DNA of 64,000 nucleotides from a bacterium (GTDB lineage: Bacteria; Pseudomonadota; Alphaproteobacteria; Rhizobiales; Aestuariivirgaceae): contig JALHQC010000001.1 in the NCBI GenBank assembly GCA_022842165.1, positions 62,001 through 126,000 on the forward strand, written 5' to 3'. Every line of letters starts with the position of its first letter. Within the stretch, counting starts at the first letter, position 1. The position numbers were made by a program, and so were the translations under genes. Shown here piece after piece: positions 58,131 to 64,000 of the stretch. A model generated the notes under the pieces. It saw only the letters and a program-made list of their open reading frames with translations. It was not told the DNA's origin and searched no databases.

Positions 58131-59046
58131 AGCGCACCCGCGGATCGACGACGGCATAAAGCACGTCGACGATGAGGTTGAAAAGGATGGTGAACAGCGC
58201 GATTACCACGACGGTTCCCATCACCAGAGTGTAGTCGCGGTTCAGCGCAGCCTCGACGAAGTAGCGCCCGACACCCGGAATCGAGAAGATCGTCTCGACG
58301 ATGATCGAGCCCGTCAGCAGCGCGGCGGCCGCGGGTCCGGCATAGGAAATGACCGGCAGCAGAGCGCCCCGCAGCGCGTGGCGGATGATCACGGAATAGT
58401 CCGAAAGCCCCATGGCCCGCACCGTGCGGATATGGTGGGCGCGAAGCGACTCGATCATCGAGCCGCGCATCAGGCGGGCGACGACGGCGAGTTGCGGCAG
58501 CATGAGCGTCAGGATCGGCCCCACCTTGTTGACAAAGGCGCCATCGCCCCAACCGCCGACGGGGAACCATTTCAGCGTCAGCGCGAAAAACAGCTGGAAC
58601 AGCGGCGCGATCACGAAAGTGGGGATTGTCGAGCCCGCCGTCGCGGTGGCGATCACCGCATAGTCGGCCGCGTGGTTCTGGTAGAGCGCGGCGATGATGC
58701 CAAGCATGCCGCCGATCACCAGCGCTAAGACAAGGGCGCTGAGGCCGAGCTGGATCGAGATCGGCAGTCCGGCGGCAAAGAGTTCGCCCACAGTGAAATC
58801 CGGCAGATTATAGCTCGGGCCGAAATCGCCGTGCAGCAAATTGTTGAGGTAGAGAAGATACTGTTTCCACAGCGGCTCGTTGAGATGATAGACCTTTTCC
58901 AGATTGGCCTTGATCACCGGGTTGAGGCCCTTTTCCTGATTGAAGGGGCCGCCCGGCGCGACGCGCATCAGGAAGAACGAGATCGTGACGATCACGAAGA
59001 GTGTTGGAATTGCGGTCAGAAACCGCTTCAGAACATAGCGCAGCAT
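58123..59046 (-). CDS. Oligopeptide-type ABC permease (OppB class)
   Basis: 307 aa, six helices. MLRYVLKRFLTAIPTLFVIV is the usual DppB/OppB start, and the EAA-like loop is HHIRTVRAMGLSDYSVIIRH. It pairs with the OppC-class subunit to form the channel. The binding-protein gene lies 73 bp upstream; all four genes share the minus strand. Confidence 0.9.
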   Translation of the reverse strand: MLRYVLKRFLTAIPTLFVIVTISFFLMRVAPGGPFNQEKGLNPVIKANLEKVYHLNEPLWKQYLLYLNNLLHGDFGPSYNLPDFTVGELFAAGLPISIQLGLSALVLALVIGGMLGIIAALYQNHAADYAVIATATAGSTIPTFVIAPLFQLFFALTLKWFPVGGWGDGAFVNKVGPILTLMLPQLAVVARLMRGSMIESLRAHHIRTVRAMGLSDYSVIIRHALRGALLPVISYAGPAAAALLTGSIIVETIFSIPGVGRYFVEAALNRDYTLVMGTVVVIALFTILFNLIVDVLYAVVDPRVRYD

Positions 59047-59119
59047 ATCCGCACCCGGACGTTGGGAGGCCGCGGCCCCGGCAGCAAACGTGCCGGAGCC
59101 GCATTCATCCGTTGGCGGA

Positions 59120-60706
59120 CTATTCCTTGCTCAGGAAGCGGGTGGGATGGCGGTCCATCACATTGTCTTCCCAGCCCTTGAGCTTGCTGGAAACGACGGT
59201 GTGGAAACCATAGTACAGCAGCGGAACGACGCAGAGGTCGCGCGCCACGCCCACGCCCTCGGCGTCGGAAAGCTTCTTCATGCGTTCCGCGGGGTCGGCA
59301 GCAGCGGCGGCGGACGCCAGCAGGTCGTCATACTCCTTGTTGGAATACTGACCGTAATTGTTGCCGGTGCCAGTCTTGCACAGCGCCAGGAAGTTTTCCG
59401 GGTCGCGGTAGTCGGCGATCCAGCCGGCGCGCGCGACGTCGAAATCGCCCTTCTGCTCGAGATGCCCGTAATGCGTCTTGGTGTCGGTGTTGAGCAGCGT
59501 TACCTCGACGCCCAATGGCTTCAGCTGCTCCTGAATGGCCACGGCAGTGTTCTTGTGGTTCTCCGAGGTGTTGTAGCGGATTTCCATCTTCAAGGGCTTG
59601 TCGGGGCCATAGCCGAGCTCGGTCAGAACCTTCTTGGCCTCGTCCTCGCGGTCGAGTTGCGACTTCTCGGCGTAGTCCGTGGTGCGCGTCTCATAGCCGG
59701 TGATGCCCGGCGGCACGAAGGAATAGGCCGGAATCATGGTGTTCTGCCACACGGTCTCAGCGAGATAGTCGCGGTCGATCGCCATCGAGATCGCATGGCG
59801 GAGCTTGACGTTGTCCCACGGCGCCTTGTCGGTCTTGAAGGCATAATAATAGGTGCCAAGATAGGGCCCGAGCCGCACCTGATCGCCAAACTTGGCCTTG
59901 AGGTCGGCGAGCTGTTCGGTCGGAATGTCGTCGTTTGAATCAAGTTCGCCCGCCTCGAAGCGCTTCATGGCGGTTGAACGGTCCTCGGTGGGAATGTAAT
60001 TCACGACGTCGATCTTGACGTTCGCCGCGTCATAGAACTTCGGGTTCTTGACGGCCTTGATGTGATCGTTCGGAACGAACTCGGCCAGCACATAGGCGCC
60101 GTTCGACACGAGGTTTCCGGGCTTGGTGAAGTCGGTCGGAAATTTCTCGACGTTGGCCTTGCTCACCGGATAGGTCGCCTGGTGCGTCAGCATTTCCAGG
60201 AAGTATGGCGTCGGCGCGTTGAGCGTCACCTCGAAGGTCATGTCGTCGATGGCCTTCACGCCCAGTTCCGCCGGCTTCTTCTTGCCCGCGGTGATGTCCT
60301 CGGCGTTCATGATCGGCGCCAGCATATAGGCGTATTCGGCGGCCGTCGCGGGATCGACCACGCGCTGCCAGGCGAAGACGAAATCATTGGCGGTGACGGG
60401 CGAACCGTCAGACCACATGGCGCCGGCGCGCAGCTTGAAGGTATAGACCTTGCCATCGGCGGACACCGTCCAGCTCTCGGCCGCACCCGGAATGGTCTCG
60501 GCCTTCGCATCCTCGGTGGTCAGGCCCAGAAACAGGTCGCGCAGGATGTTGGCTTCATAGACCGTCGAGGTCTTGTGCGGGTCGAGCGATTCCGGGTCGG
60601 CGGAATTGCCGCGGTTGAACACGACTTCGGCGAATGCACCCGATGCCGTCATCGCCAGCATCGTGCAGCCGGCGAGCCATGATTTGAGACCGAACTGGAT
60701 AGTCAT
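59120..60706 (-). CDS. Oligopeptide-type periplasmic binding protein
   Basis: 528 aa, SBP_bac_5 (OppA/DppA) family. A signal peptide (LAGCTMLAMTASGAFA) is followed by VVFNRGNSADPESLDPHKT, the family start, and NVKLRHAISMAIDRDYLAET, a conserved helix. It captures peptides or similar ligands in the periplasm and hands them to the permeases. Overall it looks closer to OppA/MppA than to nickel or opine binders. It is the first gene of the operon. Confidence 0.9.
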   Translation of the reverse strand: MTIQFGLKSWLAGCTMLAMTASGAFAEVVFNRGNSADPESLDPHKTSTVYEANILRDLFLGLTTEDAKAETIPGAAESWTVSADGKVYTFKLRAGAMWSDGSPVTANDFVFAWQRVVDPATAAEYAYMLAPIMNAEDITAGKKKPAELGVKAIDDMTFEVTLNAPTPYFLEMLTHQATYPVSKANVEKFPTDFTKPGNLVSNGAYVLAEFVPNDHIKAVKNPKFYDAANVKIDVVNYIPTEDRSTAMKRFEAGELDSNDDIPTEQLADLKAKFGDQVRLGPYLGTYYYAFKTDKAPWDNVKLRHAISMAIDRDYLAETVWQNTMIPAYSFVPPGITGYETRTTDYAEKSQLDREDEAKKVLTELGYGPDKPLKMEIRYNTSENHKNTAVAIQEQLKPLGVEVTLLNTDTKTHYGHLEQKGDFDVARAGWIADYRDPENFLALCKTGTGNNYGQYSNKEYDDLLASAAAAADPAERMKKLSDAEGVGVARDLCVVPLLYYGFHTVVSSKLKGWEDNVMDRHPTRFLSKE

Positions 60707-60814
60707 GATGTACTCCCTGTATATTGCCCGTGCGCGTTCTCAGGCGCCATGCGCCCGCACACTGCTGCCAAGACTAGCATCCGTCTCGGCCTTTGTCGCC
60801 AAGCTCGTGAAGGA

Positions 60815-63418
60815 TTATCCAGTAAGTTTCCGCAACCAGCGGGCCGCCGCCGGGATCAGGAGAAGGCTGAGGACCGTTGCCGTCAGCAGCATGAGGGCCA
60901 TGATGGCGCCAAGCTCGGCCACGGCGGGGCGCGACGATATGGCCAGCGGCGCCACGGCCCCGGCCAGAACGACAGGTGGCAGAATGGCCGCGCGCATGGC
61001 GGTGCTGTGGGCAGCATGGCTGGGCTTGTGCTGCCCCGTGAGGTGCTCGGCTGCCACCATGGAACAGCCGATCAGCACGGCGGCCACGGCGCTGCCGCCC
61101 GCCAGCATCGCAGTGTTGAGGCCCACGTCCATCAGCACGCTTGCCGCCGCAGTCAGGGTCACGAGAGCCGAAACCGGCGTCAGCGACAAAACCCAGCCGG
61201 ACACGTTCTTCAGCACCGCGAGGACGAGTATCGTCGCCGCCACGAAGGCCGCCGCCAGCGCCAGCAAGGTCTCGTGGTGGATTATCTCGTTCCGCACCAG
61301 CGCCGTCACGGGTTCGCCCGCGGCTGCCGGCATGGCGCGGCGCGCCGCGGCCGCGAAACTCAGCAGGCCGACATCGGTCTTCGGCATCACCTCGATTCGC
61401 CACATGCCGTCGCCGGCCACGAAGCGCTGCCGCAGAAGGGGATCGAGATCGCCGATCCGGGGCTCCGCCAGCCGCGACAGGCGCTCGGATGCGCGCGACA
61501 GCTCGCCAAGTCCAGAGAACAGCGCGTCCTCGAGGGCGGCAACCCGGGCTTCGGTCGGCGGCGTGGAACCCGCAAACAGGTTCACCGCGCGCTTCAGCCG
61601 CAGCGCGGCATCGCGCAGGGCGGGCGTGGTGGCCGGGCCGACGGAGATCGCCGTCAACTCGCCGTCCAGTTCCTCGAAGCTGGCGCTCAGTACCGTGGCC
61701 TCGGCGGAGTTCCGAGGCACCGGCTCCGTCGGCATCATGGTCTCCAGCCGCCGCAGTACGGAAATCTTCTCGGCGGCGCCCGGCGGCATGAACTGGGTGA
61801 TGGTGCGGATGGCGCCCACCTCGGGAAGCTTCGCCAGCGCGGCCACCGCGGCGTCGGCCGCTTCGGGTCGCACCAGAACATGGATCGCGCCGCGCGCGTC
61901 CGGGGTTTCGAGGAACAGGCCGGCCGCCGATGAAACCTGCCGCTCGCCGAAGCGTACCCCGGGCAGGAAGGCGGCGCTGAACACCGCAGCGGCCAGCACG
62001 ATCATCGCCACCACGTCGAGAGCGTTTCGCGTGTGATAGGACTGGCCATCATCGAGCACCTCGTCCAGCCAGTGCGGCTCAGGCTCCGGCGCCGTGCGGT
62101 CGAGAAGCATGATCATCGCGGGCAGCAGCGTCAGCGTGGCGATCCAGGCGATTACCGCGCCGATGATGGCGATCACCGCGAACTGGCTGAGCGAGGGCAG
62201 CTGCCGCACCAGCCACGATAGCCAGAAGGCCAGAAACAGGAAGGCGAAACCCGAGATCATGCCGCCCCGCCGTTGCGCGGCCAGCATCATGGCCTGAAGC
62301 ACCGGCAGGCCCCTGGCGCGCCCCTGTGTATAAGACAATGTCAGCACCACGCCCATGAGGATGACAGGCGCCAGAACCGCCGCTGCGAACGACCAGGTGG
62401 CACCGTCGAGCGCCTGGCCCATGCCCGCCGCCACCGCTGCCGCCAGCGCCAGCGTTACCGCGCCCGGAACGATGATCGCAAAGGTCAGCCGGAAGGAGCC
62501 GAGCCCTGCCCCCAGCAGCGTGAGCGTGATGAACGCCGAAAGCCCTGCCGGAACCACGAAATCGCGCAGCGGGTTTGCGTTGCTGCCGAGCGCCCGCCGG
62601 GGCCACAGCCAGCGTACGCCCTGCATGCCATCGGCAGCCTGGCGTGCAACGCTTGCCGCCATGCGCTCCGACCCCGGCTTCGGGGTCGCGATCACGAACC
62701 ACCTGAGGCTTTGCGTCTCGCCCGCGAGGCCTGCAAGCACCGGCCAGTTTATGGGCCGCGAACTGCCACGCACCTCCGCCTCTATCGTGGCGGAAGCGGT
62801 CAGGAGCAGCGCCTCGAGGCCGGGTGGCGAGCGGCCCTGCTCTACCGCCTTGCCGATTTCGGACACCAGCGCCACCAGCCCCAGCACGTCGGGCGCCGCC
62901 GCAATGGCCTGGTAGAGCGGCTGCATCTGAAGGGCGGCGTCAACGCGCCCGCGCACGTCGGCGATATCGTGATAGAGCAGCGCATTGCTGTCGTAGAAAA
63001 CGCCGGTGCCGGGCACGAAGGACGAGATGAACAGGTCGCCGCGCTCTGCAAGCGACGCAGCGAGCGCCACCGCCTGGGCGCGCGCGGTTTCGGCCTCGCG
63101 GCTTTCGACGATGGCGAGGAACGTCTGGTCGATGCCGGGAAAGCGCTTGTCGAGTTCGGCCTGCGCCAGAAAGGTCTTTTCGTCGAGCGTGATCCGGGGG
63201 CCCTGATCGGGGTCGATCTCCAACGTGGTGGCGGCGAATCCGCCGCACAGCAGCGCCAGCAGAAGCGACAGGCCGATGACGGCGAAGCGCTGCTCGGCCG
63301 ACCAGCGCACCATTCTGGCAAAGCCGTTGGGGCGCAGCTTTTGACGCGGTGCGCCAGTCCGCGGCCTGCCGCTCCAATGGGGCTGCTCCCACTCCATATA
63401 CTTCGCCGTTTCCCCCAA
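60815..63418 (-). CDS. MMPL/RND-family exporter, HpnN-like
   Basis: 867 aa with two sets of membrane helices and two large periplasmic loops. The first helix is FAVIGLSLLLALLCGGF, the loop begins TTLEIDPDQG, and the later VILMGVVLTLSYTQGRARG and ALVTLTAAASVLMDVGLNTA are family-typical. In alphaproteobacteria such proteins include the hopanoid transporter HpnN, which moves hopanoids to the outer membrane. No hopanoid biosynthesis gene is adjacent, so the cargo remains open. The start lies among several charged residues and is fairly secure. Confidence 0.78.
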   Translation of the reverse strand: MGETAKYMEWEQPHWSGRPRTGAPRQKLRPNGFARMVRWSAEQRFAVIGLSLLLALLCGGFAATTLEIDPDQGPRITLDEKTFLAQAELDKRFPGIDQTFLAIVESREAETARAQAVALAASLAERGDLFISSFVPGTGVFYDSNALLYHDIADVRGRVDAALQMQPLYQAIAAAPDVLGLVALVSEIGKAVEQGRSPPGLEALLLTASATIEAEVRGSSRPINWPVLAGLAGETQSLRWFVIATPKPGSERMAASVARQAADGMQGVRWLWPRRALGSNANPLRDFVVPAGLSAFITLTLLGAGLGSFRLTFAIIVPGAVTLALAAAVAAGMGQALDGATWSFAAAVLAPVILMGVVLTLSYTQGRARGLPVLQAMMLAAQRRGGMISGFAFLFLAFWLSWLVRQLPSLSQFAVIAIIGAVIAWIATLTLLPAMIMLLDRTAPEPEPHWLDEVLDDGQSYHTRNALDVVAMIVLAAAVFSAAFLPGVRFGERQVSSAAGLFLETPDARGAIHVLVRPEAADAAVAALAKLPEVGAIRTITQFMPPGAAEKISVLRRLETMMPTEPVPRNSAEATVLSASFEELDGELTAISVGPATTPALRDAALRLKRAVNLFAGSTPPTEARVAALEDALFSGLGELSRASERLSRLAEPRIGDLDPLLRQRFVAGDGMWRIEVMPKTDVGLLSFAAAARRAMPAAAGEPVTALVRNEIIHHETLLALAAAFVAATILVLAVLKNVSGWVLSLTPVSALVTLTAAASVLMDVGLNTAMLAGGSAVAAVLIGCSMVAAEHLTGQHKPSHAAHSTAMRAAILPPVVLAGAVAPLAISSRPAVAELGAIMALMLLTATVLSLLLIPAAARWLRKLTG

Positions 63419-63487
63419 AAGCCCGTCTTGTGTTGCAGATTCGATTGCCCGCCGTCATCATAGGGAAGATTTGATTTTAGGAAAGCA

Positions 63488-64000
63488 GTGCAGATCATGG
63501 CCGGACCGAAAGGGCGCAACGAGACGTGGGCGACCGAGACAACCGCGGTCCACGCGGGCGAGTTTGTCGATCCCGCCACGCGCGCATCGTCTCCGAACCT
63601 CGTCATGTCCGTTACTTTCGCGCCCGAGACGCTGACGGGGTTTTCGGCCCGCGACGAGCAGGACTATGAGGGCTTCGTCTATGGCCGGGTCTCGAGCCCC
63701 ACCGTCAAGCAGCTCGAGGACAAGCTTGCAGCGCTTGAAGGTGCCGAAGCCGCCCTGTGTTTCGGCTCGGGCGTGGCGGCGGCCCATGCGCTGATCTGCG
63801 GGCGGCTCGGCAAGGGCGATCACCTGATCGTGCCGGATGCGAATTACGTCGGCATCGCCGAACTGGCGCGAGATACCCTGCCCCGTTTCGGCATCGAGGT
63901 ATCGTATGTCGATGTCTCCGTGCCTGAAGAAGTCGAGGTTGCCATCCGGCCCAATACCCGGATGCTGTGGCTCGAAACGCCTGCCAATCCGACGATGAAG
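63488..64000 (+). CDS. Cys/Met metabolism PLP enzyme, N-terminal part
   Basis: The first about 171 codons are in the window; the gene runs off the right edge. TTAVHAGEFVDPATRASSP at the start, VYGRVSSPTVKQLEDKLAAL and FGSGVAAAHALICG are typical of the cystathionine gamma-synthase/beta-lyase/methionine gamma-lyase family. The PLP lysine lies outside. Start is a GTG at 63488 with AGGAA upstream, or the in-frame ATG at 63497. The reaction cannot be assigned from this part. Confidence 0.82.
   Translation, partial: MQIMAGPKGRNETWATETTAVHAGEFVDPATRASSPNLVMSVTFAPETLTGFSARDEQDYEGFVYGRVSSPTVKQLEDKLAALEGAEAALCFGSGVAAAHALICGRLGKGDHLIVPDANYVGIAELARDTLPRFGIEVSYVDVSVPEEVEVAIRPNTRMLWLETPANPTMK

Noticed and set aside
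63419-63487. A SAM-type riboswitch before the Cys/Met enzyme at the right edge
   Set aside because: The gap is only about 69 bases, and the conserved SAM-II elements that I know are not present.

Overview
The window reads as about 64 kb of chromosome from a GC-rich alphaproteobacterium, most likely of the Hyphomicrobiales (Rhizobiales). This rests on codon use, a Zur-type zinc operon, a SoeABC/Xsc sulfonate route, an Anbu proteasome-like cluster, DUF768 cargo and an HpnN-like exporter. No rRNA operon, CRISPR array, prophage or replication origin was seen. Genes are dense, in short operons, and only one gap without a convincing gene exceeds 300 bases (35135-35492).

Layout. 1-7.3 kb: the start of a corrinoid protein, a class-V PLP enzyme, an L-arabinose/D-galactose-type dehydrogenase, a two-domain kinase, a papain/hydrolase fusion and a betaine-homocysteine methyltransferase behind a perfect operator-like palindrome. 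7.3-14.3 kb: soeA-soeB-soeC-MBL hydrolase with a divergent MocR-type regulator. 14.4-25.7 kb: a DMT exporter, lrp/ald, a JmjC-like and GNAT pair, rpmF, mtgA, ispA, and a zur-znuC-znuB-ispG operon. 25.8-28.7 kb: a 2875-bp mobile element inside a small cupin gene. 28.9-35.1 kb: 2OG oxygenase, xsc, ackA, an ArsR/SRPBCC pair and pta. 35.5-38.4 kb: an envelope protein and an L,D-transpeptidase. 38.4-51.2 kb: a polyamine uptake and catabolism island (puuA, puuB, an OYE-family reductase, speB, potFGHI-like genes, spuC and a kinase/PLP fusion). 51.4-55.4 kb: ATP-grasp, alpha-E, transglutaminase and Anbu. 55.4-64 kb: an oligopeptide ABC transporter, an MMPL exporter and the start of a transsulfuration enzyme.

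How the genes fit together. Xsc turns sulfoacetaldehyde into acetyl phosphate and sulfite. AckA and Pta can use the acetyl phosphate, and SoeABC can oxidise the sulfite, so a sulfonate-dissimilation core is present in two blocks without its uptake or deaminase genes. The polyamine island couples import to the gamma-glutamyl and transaminase routes. Zur probably controls its own operon through a palindrome that also faced the now disrupted cupin gene.

The most unusual content is the mobile element. It has 21-bp terminal inverted repeats, an 8-bp target duplication and an IS1-like DDE transposase. It also carries a complete tRNA of the long-variable-arm, serine-like class whose anticodon is UUA, which reads the stop codon UAA. 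On the other strand, an upstream 273-aa ORF and the transposase lie in the same frame, separated by nine codons' worth of sequence punctuated by exactly two UAA stops. Suppression of both would yield one protein of about 575 aa. The other four recognised ORFs of the element end in UGA or UAG. This suggests an element that carries the tRNA needed to read through its own stop codons. The tRNA, the frames and the stops are direct observations; the mechanism is inference.
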